Shown in pieces: positions 1-8,212 of a stretch of 64,000 nucleotides of DNA. The notes under the pieces were generated by a model. The model searched no databases. It had not been told where the DNA came from and was given only the letters and a program-made list of their open reading frames with translations. This DNA comes from Curtobacterium aurantiacum. GTDB taxonomy: Bacteria > Actinomycetota > Actinomycetes > Actinomycetales > Microbacteriaceae. The position numbers and the translations under genes were made by a program. How positions within the stretch are numbered: position 1 is the first letter of the stretch; every line of letters starts with the position of its first letter. The stretch is taken from contig NZ_JAHEWN010000005.1 in the NCBI RefSeq assembly GCF_018598555.1, positions 62,001-126,000 of the forward strand, read 5' to 3'.

Positions 1-263
1 CGCGTGACGAGGCCGGCGACGGCAGCTGGGCGACGAGCGCGCCGAGCACCATGGAGACGGGCCTCATCAACTACCGCCAGGTCCTGCGCGAGGCCGTCGC
101 CGACGGGTTCCGCGGGATCGTCATGACCGAGCAGTACGGCGGGGACAGCCTCGGCGTCTGCGCCACCAACCAGCAGTACATCCGATCCGTCCTCGCGACG
201 ACGAAGCTCGACGCGACGGCGACCCCGACTGCAGCAACCAGCACCGAAGGAGCAATCCGATGA
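1..263 (+). CDS. TIM-barrel sugar isomerase/decarboxylase family protein, 3' fragment
   Basis: The frame is open from the left edge (codons in register with base 3), so only about the last 86 residues are present. Motifs such as DGSWATSAPST and GIVMTEQYGGDS look like the last strands of a xylose-isomerase-like (AP endonuclease 2) TIM barrel. The stop overlaps the next start as ATGA, so it heads or continues the operon to 6003. With a DhaKL-type kinase and a TIM-like isomerase downstream, a 3-oxo-isoapionate decarboxylase (OiaC-like, giving L-erythrulose) or a 2-oxotetronate isomerase (OtnI-like) role is attractive. That is inference; the fold assignment itself rests on a short C-terminus. Confidence 0.6.
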   Translation, partial: RDEAGDGSWATSAPSTMETGLINYRQVLREAVADGFRGIVMTEQYGGDSLGVCATNQQYIRSVLATTKLDATATPTAATSTEGAIR

Positions 264-1213
264 GCACCCTCGACATCGCCGTCGTCGGGTCCGGCTACAT
301 GGGCGGCGGGATCGCCCAGGTCCTCGCCCTCGCTGGCCACACCGTCCGGATCGCCGACGTCTCGGCCGAGATCGCCCAGCAGAACCTGGAGCGGCTGCTC
401 GGCGAGACCGCACAGTTCGTCGCCGACGGGCTGTTCCCCGAGGACGCCGTCGAACGGGTCCGCGCACACCTGAGCGCTGCCGAGTCGATCGAGGCCGCCG
501 TCGCCGACGCCGACTTCATCGAGGAGGCCGTGCCCGAGAAGCTCGAGATCAAGCACGCCACGCTCCGCCGCATCAGCGAGGCCGCCCGCCCCGACGCCGT
601 GATCGGCTCGAACACCTCGACGATCCTGATCGAGTCGCTGGCCGAGGCGGTCGTGGGCCCGGAGCGGTTCCTCGGCGTGCACTTCTCGAACCCTGCACCG
701 TTCATCCCCGGCGTCGAGCTCATCCCGCACCCGACCACGAACGAGCACGCGATCGAGGTCGGCGAGGCCGTCGTCGCCGCGACCGGCAAGCAGTCGGCGC
801 GGGTGAAGGACTCGACCGGGTTCGTCCTGAACCGCCTGCAGTACGCGCTGTTCGAGGAGGCCACGAAGATCGCCGACGAGGGCATCGCGAGCCCCGACGA
901 CATCGACACCATCGTGCGGACCACGTTCGGGTTCCGCCTGCCGTTCTTCGGTCCGTTCGCGATCGCCGACATGGCCGGGCTCGACGTCTACGCGTTCTGC
1001 TTCGAGTCGCTGCAGACCCGCTGGCCCGAGCGCTTCGCCACCCCGCCGTCGCTGCAGCAGCACGTCGACGCCGGTGAGCTCGGCACGAAGTCGGGCGCCG
1101 GGTACCTCGAGGTGCCGGCCGACCGCACGCCCGAGCTCGTGGCCTACCGGAACAAGGCGTACGTGGCGATGCAGAAGCTCCTCGACGAGCTCGGCCCGGC
1201 ACCGATCCACTGA
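260..1213 (+). CDS. 3-hydroxyacyl-CoA dehydrogenase-family NAD-dependent oxidoreductase
   Basis: 317 aa. The N-terminus has a Rossmann dinucleotide site (GSGYMG, residues 10-15) and an acidic residue at the end of strand 2 (D33), indicating NAD+ rather than NADP+. HFSNPAPFIPGVELI (about 141-155) matches the catalytic His/Glu region of 3-hydroxyacyl-CoA dehydrogenases, and residues from about 185 form the helical C-terminal domain. Small family members act on non-CoA hydroxy acids (L-carnitine, L-gulonate), so in this sugar operon it more likely oxidises a hydroxy acid than a fatty acyl-CoA. Start overlaps the preceding stop by 4 nt. Substrate unknown; oxidation of apionate or isoapionate is one possibility given the kinase downstream. 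Confidence 0.8.
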   Translation: MSTLDIAVVGSGYMGGGIAQVLALAGHTVRIADVSAEIAQQNLERLLGETAQFVADGLFPEDAVERVRAHLSAAESIEAAVADADFIEEAVPEKLEIKHATLRRISEAARPDAVIGSNTSTILIESLAEAVVGPERFLGVHFSNPAPFIPGVELIPHPTTNEHAIEVGEAVVAATGKQSARVKDSTGFVLNRLQYALFEEATKIADEGIASPDDIDTIVRTTFGFRLPFFGPFAIADMAGLDVYAFCFESLQTRWPERFATPPSLQQHVDAGELGTKSGAGYLEVPADRTPELVAYRNKAYVAMQKLLDELGPAPIH

Positions 1214-1229
1214 GCCCGGAGCACGAACC

Positions 1230-2015
1230 ATGAGCACGCAGAACCAGTCAGCCGGCCAGCACCAGGACCGCACCGTCGTCCTCACCGGGGCCGCCTCACC
1301 GCGGGGCATCGGCCGCGCCACCGCCCACCACCTGGCCGAGGCCGGGTGGGACGTCGGGATCATCGACCTCGACCAGACGGCGAGCGAGCAGGTCGCCGCC
1401 GAGATCCGCGAACAGCACGGCGTGCGGGCGGTCGGTGTCGGGGCGAACGTCGCCGACGAGTCCGCCGTCCGCGCGGCCTTCGACACGATCGAGGCCGAAC
1501 TCCGGCCGATCACCGCACTGGTGAACCTGGCCGGGGTCTCGTCCGCGCACGCCTACCTCGACCTGCCCGAGGGGGAGTGGCACCGGGTGCTGTCGATCAA
1601 CCTCGACGGCGTGCACTTCGCCAGCCTGCGGGCGGCGGAGTCGATGGCGCGGTCCGGCTACGGGCGCATCGTGAACCTGTCGTCGGTCTCCGCCCAGCGC
1701 GGCGGCGGCACCTTCAGCAAGACCCCGTACACGGTGGCGAAGGCCGGCGTGATCGGCCTGACCCGTGGCCTGGCGCGCGAGCTCGGCCCGCGCGGCGTCA
1801 CCGTCAACGCGATCGCGCCCGGTCCGATCGACACCGACATCATGGGCGGCACCCTGTCCGAGGAGCGGAAGGCCGAGATGGCCGCCGACGGCGTACTGCC
1901 GCGCATCGGCACCCCGCGGGACATCGCTGCCGCCATCGCGTACCTGATCAGCGAGGACGCCGGGTTCGTCACGGGCCAGACGCTCAACGTCGACGGCGGC
2001 CTGTACATGCACTAG
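1230..2015 (+). CDS. Short-chain dehydrogenase/reductase (SDR, FabG-like)
   Basis: 261 aa from ATG 1230 with a GGAG about 9 nt upstream; longer upstream frames lack an RBS. Classical SDR marks are visible: TGAASPRGIGRA cofactor loop near the N-terminus, NLAG in place of NNAG, catalytic Ser in LSSVSAQ, and YTVAK supplying Tyr and Lys; the C-terminus ends in the usual GQTLNVDGGLYM. Probably an NAD(P)-dependent dehydrogenase of a polyol or sugar acid in the same catabolic operon, for example tetritol to erythrulose. Substrate cannot be read from sequence. Confidence 0.85.
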   Translation: MSTQNQSAGQHQDRTVVLTGAASPRGIGRATAHHLAEAGWDVGIIDLDQTASEQVAAEIREQHGVRAVGVGANVADESAVRAAFDTIEAELRPITALVNLAGVSSAHAYLDLPEGEWHRVLSINLDGVHFASLRAAESMARSGYGRIVNLSSVSAQRGGGTFSKTPYTVAKAGVIGLTRGLARELGPRGVTVNAIAPGPIDTDIMGGTLSEERKAEMAADGVLPRIGTPRDIAAAIAYLISEDAGFVTGQTLNVDGGLYMH

Positions 2016-2135
2016 GGCCAGCCGCCCACGGAACGCGCGCCGACCGGGCGACGCGATCCGTGCCTCCCGTCCGGACGACCGAACCGACCGCCAGACGCCA
2101 GAACGACCGCACCGTGCTCGCAAAGGAGCGAACCC

Positions 2136-3527
2136 GTGTCACTACCCCCTGCCCCCGCGCTCGGGTCGACGAACGACCCCGGCCTCAAGTCCGCCATCGG
2201 CAAGGCGACGAAGCACCTCATGCCGATGCTCGTCATCCTGTACTTCGTCGCGTTCCTCGACCGCACGAACGTCGGTTTCGCCGAAGAGGCCCTGCGCGTC
2301 GACCGCGGCATCTCCGACGCCGCGTTCGCCCTGGGCGCCGGCATCTTCTTCATCGGCTACGCGATCTTCGAGATCCCGTCGAACCTGCTGCTCAAGCGGT
2401 TCGGTGCGCGCTTCTGGCTCGCCCGGATCGCCGTCACGTGGGGCATCGTCGCCGCACTGTTCGCCTTCACGACGAACGACACGATGTTCATCATCCTGCG
2501 GTTCATCCTGGGCGTGACCGAGGCCGGGCTGTTCCCGGGCGTGATCATGTACCTGTCCGAGTGGTTCCCGAACAAGGTGCGCGTGCGCATGTTCGCGATC
2601 TTCTACCTGGCGCAGCCGTTCTCGCAGATGATCGGCGCCCCGCTGTCCGGTGGGCTGATCAGCATCGGCGATCAGGTCACGCCGTTCCACGGCTGGCAGG
2701 TCATGTTCGCCGGCGAGGGGTTGCTGGCGGTGTTCGCGGGCATCGCGGCCCTGGTGTTCCTGACGAACAGTCCGCAGCAGGCGAAGTGGCTCGAACCGGG
2801 CGAGAAGGCGTCGCTCACCGCGGCCATGGAGCGCGAGGACACGGCCCGCAGCGAGGACGGCCCGAAGGGCATCTGGCGCGCGATGGCGAGCGGGCGCGTC
2901 TGGTACTTCACGATCATCTACTTCTGCCTGCAGGTCGCCGTGTACGGCACGACGTTCTACCTGCCGCAGCAGGTGTCCTCGCTGCTCGGGCAGGACGTCG
3001 GCTGGCAGGTCGGGCTCGTGACCGCGATCCCGTGGCTCGTCGGGCTCGTCGCCTGCTACCTGATCGGGTCGCGTGCGGACTCCGTCGGACGCCGTCGTCG
3101 CTGGGGCACCCTGTTCTACATCACGACCGGCCTGTCGATCCTCGGGTCGGCGTGGGCGGGTGCGAACGGGCAGCCCGTGCTCGGCATCCTGTTCATCACC
3201 CTGGCCGTCGCGAGCTTCCTGGCCGTCGGCCCGATCACCTGGGCCTACCCGACGGCGTTCCTGACCGGTGCCGCAGCGGCCGCGGGCATCGGCCTGATCA
3301 ACTCGCTCGGCAACCTCGGCGGGTTCGTCGCCCCGATCATGCGCACCGCCATCAACGAGGTGGTGCCGACCGACAGCGGCGCGTTCGGCATCGTCTCGCT
3401 CGGCGTCCTGGCGTTCGTCGCCGCGGTGATGATCTTCTGCACCAAGTTCTTCCGCGGGGCCAAGGCCGACGAACTGCTCGACACCTCGCACGTCCGCACC
3501 ACCGACCCGAAGGGCAGCACGCGATGA
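2136..3527 (+). CDS. MFS transporter, anion:cation symporter (phthalate permease-like) family
   Basis: 463 aa starting at GTG 2136 with a strong AAAGGAG at 2122-2128. The sequence shows about 12 hydrophobic helices, an N-terminal FLDRTNVGFA segment and SEWFPNKVRVR in the first half, typical of ACS-family symporters for sugar acids and aromatic acids (GudP/phthalate group). It is the only transporter in this operon, so it probably imports the operon's substrate; the family favours an acidic sugar such as an aldonate. A 120-nt gap separates it from the SDR, and its stop overlaps the kinase start as ATGA. Confidence 0.85.
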   Translation: MSLPPAPALGSTNDPGLKSAIGKATKHLMPMLVILYFVAFLDRTNVGFAEEALRVDRGISDAAFALGAGIFFIGYAIFEIPSNLLLKRFGARFWLARIAVTWGIVAALFAFTTNDTMFIILRFILGVTEAGLFPGVIMYLSEWFPNKVRVRMFAIFYLAQPFSQMIGAPLSGGLISIGDQVTPFHGWQVMFAGEGLLAVFAGIAALVFLTNSPQQAKWLEPGEKASLTAAMEREDTARSEDGPKGIWRAMASGRVWYFTIIYFCLQVAVYGTTFYLPQQVSSLLGQDVGWQVGLVTAIPWLVGLVACYLIGSRADSVGRRRRWGTLFYITTGLSILGSAWAGANGQPVLGILFITLAVASFLAVGPITWAYPTAFLTGAAAAAGIGLINSLGNLGGFVAPIMRTAINEVVPTDSGAFGIVSLGVLAFVAAVMIFCTKFFRGAKADELLDTSHVRTTDPKGSTR

Positions 3528-5230
3528 CCAGACTGTTCAACGACCCGGCGGACTTCGCCGACGAGGCGACCGACGGCTTCGTCGCCGCGAACGAGCGGTG
3601 GGTGCGCGGGGTGCACGGCGGGGTCGCCCGTTCCACCACGAGCCCCGACGGCACGGTCGCGGTCGTGATCGGCGGCGGCTCGGGCCACTACCCCGCGTTC
3701 GGCGGGCTGGTCGGGCACGGCCTGGCCGCGGGGGCCGCGATGGGCAACCTGTTCGCCAGCCCCAGCGCCCAGCAGGTCACCGGGGTCGCGAAGGCCGCGG
3801 AGCACGGTGGCGGGGTGCTGCTCAGCTACGGCAACTACGCCGGCGACGTCCTGAACTTCGACGCCGCGGCGCGCACGCTCGAGGCCGACGGCATCCCGGT
3901 CCGGACCGTCCGCGTCACCGACGACGTGACGAGCGCCCCCGCCGACGACCGCGCGAAGCGCCGCGGCATCGCGGGTGACCTCTGCGTCTTCAAGGTCGCC
4001 GGCGCCGCCGCCGAGCGCGGGGACGACCTCGACACGGTCGCCGCCGTCGCCGAACGGGCGAACGACCGGACGCGCAGCTTCGGCGTCGCGTTCTCCGGGT
4101 GCTCGCTGCCGGGTGCTGAGGAACCCCTGTTCACGGTGCCCGAGGGGCGGATGGCGGTCGGCATGGGCATCCACGGCGAGCGGGGCATCGACGAGACGGA
4201 CGTGCCGTCGGCGGACGGGCTGGCCGAGCTGCTGGTGTCCCGGCTGCTCGACGAACTGCCCGACGGCGTGGCACTCGAGGGCCAGCGGGTGGTCCCGATC
4301 CTGAACGGCCTGGGCTCGGTCAAGTACGAGGAGCTCTTCGTCGTCTACCGCTCGGTGCAGCGGCGCCTGGCGGACGCCGGGGTCGTCATCGTGGAACCCG
4401 AGGTCGGCGAACTCGTCACGAGCTTCGACATGGCCGGGGTCTCCCTGACGCTGTTCTGGCTCGACGACGAGCTCGAGGAACTCTGGGCAGCACCCGCGGA
4501 CACCCCCGCCTACCGCAAGGGCGGTGCGGTCGCCGAGCAGCGTGTCGACCCGTCCACCGTGGCGGCGGACGCCGAGGGCGTGGGCATCGGCCCGGCGACC
4601 GGCGAATCCCGCGCGGTCGCCGAACAGGTCGCCGCCGGGTTCGCCGCGGTCCGAGCCGTCCTCGACGAGCACGCCGACGAACTCGGCCGCATCGACGCCG
4701 TGGCCGGCGACGGTGACCACGGCATCGGGATGCAGCGCGGATCGCACGCCGCCGACGTCGCAGCCGCCGACGCGGTCAGCCGCGGTGCCGGCGCCGGCAC
4801 CGTCCTGCTGGTCGCCGCGGATGCCTGGTCCGACAAGGCCGGCGGCACGTCCGGTGCGATCTGGGGTGCCGCCCTGGAGGCACTGGGTCGCGTGGTCGGG
4901 GACGACTCGCGTCCGTCGGGTGCCACCGTCGCGCAGGGGGTCCGCGCGGCTACCGAGGCCGTGCTCGCGTTCGGCGCCACCGTCGGTGACAAGACGATGG
5001 TGGACGCCCTGGTGCCGTTCGACGAGGTGCTCCGCACCCGGCTCGACGCCGGGGCGGCGCTCGCCGAGGCCTGGGGCGACGCCGTCCGCGCCGCCCGACA
5101 GGCAGCGGACGCCACGGAGTCCCTCGTGCCGAAGATGGGCCGGGCACGGACCCACGCCGACCAGGCCGTCGGCACCGCGGATCCCGGCGCGCTGTCCTTC
5201 GCCCTCGTCGTGGAGACGATCGCCCCGTGA
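3524..5230 (+). CDS. Fused DhaK-DhaL-type kinase (dihydroxyacetone/L-erythrulose kinase)
   Basis: 568 aa. Residues 1 to about 330 are a DhaK domain: GGGSGHYPAFGG (50-61) and the covalent substrate-binding His in MGIHGER (H217). From about 370 a DhaL ATP domain follows, with the Mg-binding AGDGDHGIG and the DKAGGTSGAIWG lid. The fusion means ATP is the phosphate donor, as in Dak proteins, not the PTS. Because the next gene is a TIM-like isomerase, an L-erythrulose kinase (LerK-like) fits better than housekeeping DHA kinase. LerK and LerI are established in Mycobacterium smegmatis tetritol catabolism; transfer to this operon is inference. Overlaps both neighbours by 4 nt. Confidence 0.85.
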   Translation: MTRLFNDPADFADEATDGFVAANERWVRGVHGGVARSTTSPDGTVAVVIGGGSGHYPAFGGLVGHGLAAGAAMGNLFASPSAQQVTGVAKAAEHGGGVLLSYGNYAGDVLNFDAAARTLEADGIPVRTVRVTDDVTSAPADDRAKRRGIAGDLCVFKVAGAAAERGDDLDTVAAVAERANDRTRSFGVAFSGCSLPGAEEPLFTVPEGRMAVGMGIHGERGIDETDVPSADGLAELLVSRLLDELPDGVALEGQRVVPILNGLGSVKYEELFVVYRSVQRRLADAGVVIVEPEVGELVTSFDMAGVSLTLFWLDDELEELWAAPADTPAYRKGGAVAEQRVDPSTVAADAEGVGIGPATGESRAVAEQVAAGFAAVRAVLDEHADELGRIDAVAGDGDHGIGMQRGSHAADVAAADAVSRGAGAGTVLLVAADAWSDKAGGTSGAIWGAALEALGRVVGDDSRPSGATVAQGVRAATEAVLAFGATVGDKTMVDALVPFDEVLRTRLDAGAALAEAWGDAVRAARQAADATESLVPKMGRARTHADQAVGTADPGALSFALVVETIAP

Positions 5231-6003
5231 CCATCGTCGGGGTGTCGCTGAAGACGTACTTCTCGCACGCCCGGACGCTGTCGTGGGCGGCCGAGGTCGC
5301 CGACATCGCCCGGCGACACCCCGCGGTGCGCTCGGGTGCGGCGTCGCTGTTCGTGGCGCCGACGTTCCCGGCCCTCGTCCCGGTGCGTGACCTGCTCGCC
5401 GGCACCGGTGTGCAGCTCGCCGCGCAGGACCTGTCGTGGGCAGACGCAGGCGCGTTCACCGGCGAGGTCTCCGGCGCCGAACTGCGGGAGATCGGTGTCG
5501 ACCTGGTCGAGATCGGGCACGCCGAACGGCGTTCCCTGTTCCACGAGGACGACGCGACGATCGCGGGGAAGGTGCACGCGGCCTTCCGCAACCACCTGCG
5601 TCCGCTGGTCTGCGTCGGGGAGCCGGACCGGGCCTCCGATCCGACCGAGGCCGTGGCGGCGGTGACGGCGCAGCTCGACCGGGCCGTCTCGACCGCCGTC
5701 GCGGACGGGCTCGCCGGACCCCTGACCGTCGCCTACGAACCGGTGTGGGCGATCGGTGCACCGGCACCCGCACCGGACGACCACATCGTCGCGGTGCTCG
5801 ACGGGATCGAGCAGCACCTCGCCACCCGGCCCGAGCTGCACGGCAGCACCGTGCTCTACGGGGGCAGTGCCGGACCCGGCCTGCTCACCCGGGGGCAGGG
5901 GCGGATCGGCGGGCTGTTCCTCGGACGGTTCGCCCACGACCCCGCCGCGATCGCCACGATCCTCGACGAGGTCGCGGCGCTCGACCTCGGCAGCCTTGAA
6001 TAG
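5227..6003 (+). CDS. Triosephosphate isomerase-like sugar-phosphate isomerase (LerI-like)
   Basis: 258 aa, GTG start overlapping the kinase stop (GTGA). All three catalytic residues of triosephosphate isomerase are present: K9 (VSLKTYF), H98 (VEIGHAERR) and E171 (AYEPVWAIG), plus the phosphate-binding LYGGSAGPG. It differs from housekeeping TpiA by the altered N-terminal NWKMN motif and the operon context with a DhaKL kinase. Such TIM paralogues (LerI/EryH) convert L-erythrulose 1-phosphate to D-erythrulose 4-phosphate, which feeds the pentose phosphate pathway through an RpiB-type enzyme not seen here. True TpiA activity is the alternative. Confidence 0.8.
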   Translation: MTIVGVSLKTYFSHARTLSWAAEVADIARRHPAVRSGAASLFVAPTFPALVPVRDLLAGTGVQLAAQDLSWADAGAFTGEVSGAELREIGVDLVEIGHAERRSLFHEDDATIAGKVHAAFRNHLRPLVCVGEPDRASDPTEAVAAVTAQLDRAVSTAVADGLAGPLTVAYEPVWAIGAPAPAPDDHIVAVLDGIEQHLATRPELHGSTVLYGGSAGPGLLTRGQGRIGGLFLGRFAHDPAAIATILDEVAALDLGSLE

Positions 6004-6012
6004 GCATACCTT

Positions 6013-6684
6013 TCAAGCGTCGCGGGTGCCCGCCAGCCCGTGGTCGTGTGCGTAGACGACGAGCTGCACCCGGTCGCGCAGCGAGAGCTTGCCGAGGATG
6101 CTCGAGATCTGGGTCTTCACCGTCGACTCGGTGACGTACTCCTTCGTGGCGATCTCGGCGTTCGACAGCCCGCGCGACGCCCACCCGAACACGACCCGCT
6201 CCCGCTCGGTCAGGCTCGCGAACTCGGGCGGCTGCGGGGCCGGGGCCCGTGCCACGTCGGTGCCGAACAGCTGCGCGAGGTCGTTCGGCGCGATCACCGA
6301 GCTGCCCTCGTGCACCGCCCGCACCGCGGCGAACAGGAACGGCGGCGTCGTGTCCTTGAGCAGGAACCCGCTGGCGCCGAGCCGGATCGCGGTCGCCGCC
6401 GCGGGGTCGAGCCCGAAGGTGGTGAGCACGACGACGCGGGGCAGCGGGCCCGGGACGGCACCGGAGTAGAGCTGCCGGACGGTCTCGACGCCGTCCATGC
6501 CGGCCATCCGCATGTCGAGCAGCACCACGTCGGGTCGCACCTGGGGGATGAGTGCGAGCGCTTCGGCTCCGTCGGAGGCCTCACCGACCACGCGCATGTC
6601 GTCCTGGGCGTCGAGCACCACCCGGAGCCCGGCGCGGAACAGCGCCTGGTCGTCGGTGAGCAGGATCCTGATCGGTTCGGTCAT
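6013..6684 (-). CDS. NarL/LuxR-family response regulator
   Basis: 223 aa. Receiver domain with the acidic pocket (TDDQ, D11-D12), phosphoacceptor D57 in VVLLDMRMAGMDG, and the conserved Lys in GFLLKD. The C-terminal LuxR-type HTH is read from LTERERVVFGWASRGLSNAEIA through ESTVKTQISSIL. Its start overlaps the histidine kinase stop, so the two are co-translated. The regulon is unknown; only 9 nt separate its 3' end from the convergent isomerase gene. Confidence 0.92.
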   Translation of the reverse strand: MTEPIRILLTDDQALFRAGLRVVLDAQDDMRVVGEASDGAEALALIPQVRPDVVLLDMRMAGMDGVETVRQLYSGAVPGPLPRVVVLTTFGLDPAAATAIRLGASGFLLKDTTPPFLFAAVRAVHEGSSVIAPNDLAQLFGTDVARAPAPQPPEFASLTERERVVFGWASRGLSNAEIATKEYVTESTVKTQISSILGKLSLRDRVQLVVYAHDHGLAGTRDA

Positions 6685-7925
6685 CGGACGGGTCCCCCTT
6701 GGACGTCGAACGGGATGCGGGCGCGTGCGGTGAACACGTCGTCGAGGACGGCGGCGTCGAACGACCCACCGAGGGCGCCGAGGCGCGAGTCCATGCCGTC
6801 GATCCCGCGGCCCGAGCCCGCGGTGGTGCCGTCCCCGACGACGTTCTCGACCTCGAGCACCAGGTCGGCGCTCCGCCAGGTCTCCCGCACGACCACCGGG
6901 TTGCCGGGGGCGCCGTGGCGCAGGGCGTTCGTCAGCATCTCCTGCAGCACGCGGCGGGCGGCGGTGCCGGCGTCCGGGCGCAGGCCCAGCGGGACCCCGC
7001 GGACCGTGCGGTCGACCTCGACCCCGGCGTCGCGGATGCCCTGCACGATCTCCTCGAGCGAGCCGGGCCCGGTCGCCTCGGACGAGCCGTCGATGTGCCC
7101 GAGGACCTGGCGGACCTCGACCAGGGAGCTCCGTGCGGTGCTCGCGATGGTGGCGCTGACGGCACGGATGCGGGCCTCGTCGTCGAGGAACGGCACCGAG
7201 TCGGCCTGCGCGATGATCACCGCGAGCGAGTGGCCGACGACGTCGTGCACGTCGCGGGCGATGTCGGCGCGGATGCGTTCGGACTCGGCGACGTCGATGG
7301 CGCGGGTGGCGGTGGCCTCGGCCTCGGTGGCGACGGCTTCGGCGCGGGAAGCGGCGGCTTCGGCGTCGGCTCGGCGCTCCGACTCGCGGTCGCGGGAGCG
7401 GAAGGCCCGGACGGCGACCCCGCCCGCCCAGACCCCGAGCAGCGCGGTCACCGGGGCGGCCATCGCCAGGAAGGCCTGGTCGCGCGGGCCGTTGATGAGC
7501 ACCAGGAACCGGAAGCCGGTCGACGCCAGGTATACGGTCGCTCCCGCACCGGCGACGACCGCGAGCACGCCGGAGACGACGACCTCGGTGCGGGTACCCA
7601 CGACCGCGGCGGTGCCGATCACGACGAACAGTGCGAGGTCGACCAGCGAGGGGCGCTCGCCGCCGCCGACCTGGACGACCCCGAGGACGACCACCATCAC
7701 CATCGCGGCGGACGGGGAGACGCGGCGCAGGGCGATCGCGACGGACGCCGACAGGACGGCGGCGAGACTCGCGTGCTCGAGCTCGAGGTCGATGGGCAGC
7801 AGGAAGACGAACGCCGCCAGGACCGCCCAGGTGACGTCGATGACGATCGACCGGGTGGCGAGCGGCCGGAGGAACCTGCCCCGTTCGGTCACGAGAGCGA
7901 TCCTCCCATGCCGCACCGGCGTCAC
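6681..7925 (-). CDS. Sensor histidine kinase (HisKA_3 / NarX-type)
   Basis: 414 aa. About five or six hydrophobic helices fill residues 25-170, an Ala/Glu/Arg-rich linker of likely coiled-coil nature spans about 178-215, and the HisKA_3 motif RDVHDVVGHSL carries the phosphoacceptor H227. The ATPase domain shows an N-box (EMLTNALRHG) and a G-box (GRGIDGM). No large extracellular sensor domain is visible, so it may sense a membrane state. The GTG start at 7925 overlaps the stop of a 33-aa membrane peptide gene (GTGA), and its stop overlaps the response regulator start. Confidence 0.9.
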   Translation of the reverse strand: MTPVRHGRIALVTERGRFLRPLATRSIVIDVTWAVLAAFVFLLPIDLELEHASLAAVLSASVAIALRRVSPSAAMVMVVVLGVVQVGGGERPSLVDLALFVVIGTAAVVGTRTEVVVSGVLAVVAGAGATVYLASTGFRFLVLINGPRDQAFLAMAAPVTALLGVWAGGVAVRAFRSRDRESERRADAEAAASRAEAVATEAEATATRAIDVAESERIRADIARDVHDVVGHSLAVIIAQADSVPFLDDEARIRAVSATIASTARSSLVEVRQVLGHIDGSSEATGPGSLEEIVQGIRDAGVEVDRTVRGVPLGLRPDAGTAARRVLQEMLTNALRHGAPGNPVVVRETWRSADLVLEVENVVGDGTTAGSGRGIDGMDSRLGALGGSFDAAVLDDVFTARARIPFDVQGGPVR

Positions 7926-8023
7926 GCGGGCGGCGTCATGGCCATGAGTGCGACGACGGTGGCGACCACGATCGCCGCGCAGAGCAGCAGCGTGGCGATC
8001 GTGTGCTTGGTGGAGGTCTGCAT
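7922..8023 (-). CDS. 33-aa single-helix membrane peptide coupled to the histidine kinase
   Basis: ATG at 8023 opens a 34-codon frame: a short polar N-terminus (MQTSTKHT), one hydrophobic helix (about residues 9-28) and a PPA tail. Its TGA lies inside the kinase GTG start (GTGA at 7922-7925), the arrangement used for translational coupling in the rest of this locus. A GGGAG sits very close to the ATG and an AGG lies 9-11 nt upstream, so the RBS is unremarkable. It could be a small accessory subunit of the sensor or simply a leader that sets kinase translation. I do not recognise a family. Confidence 0.5.
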   Translation of the reverse strand: MQTSTKHTIATLLLCAAIVVATVVALMAMTPPA

Positions 8024-8212
8024 GCTCCCAGCCTGCGGAACCGGACGGCCGAGGGCATCGGGCGGCGGACCGAAGCGCCTCGTCCTGCCGGGTGAAGCCG
8101 GCCGTGTGCAGCCGGTCGTCTGCGCGATCCGGCCACCTTGGACGGCCGCTCAGTGCCCCCGGCGAACGATCGGGCCTGCAATCGCTCGATCGAGACGACG
8201 AAGGAGCACGAT

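Noticed and set aside
3245..5155. A 636-codon minus-strand frame opposite the DhaKL kinase
   Set aside because: Antisense shadow of a clearly conserved kinase; composition dominated by Arg/Gly/Val/Asp.
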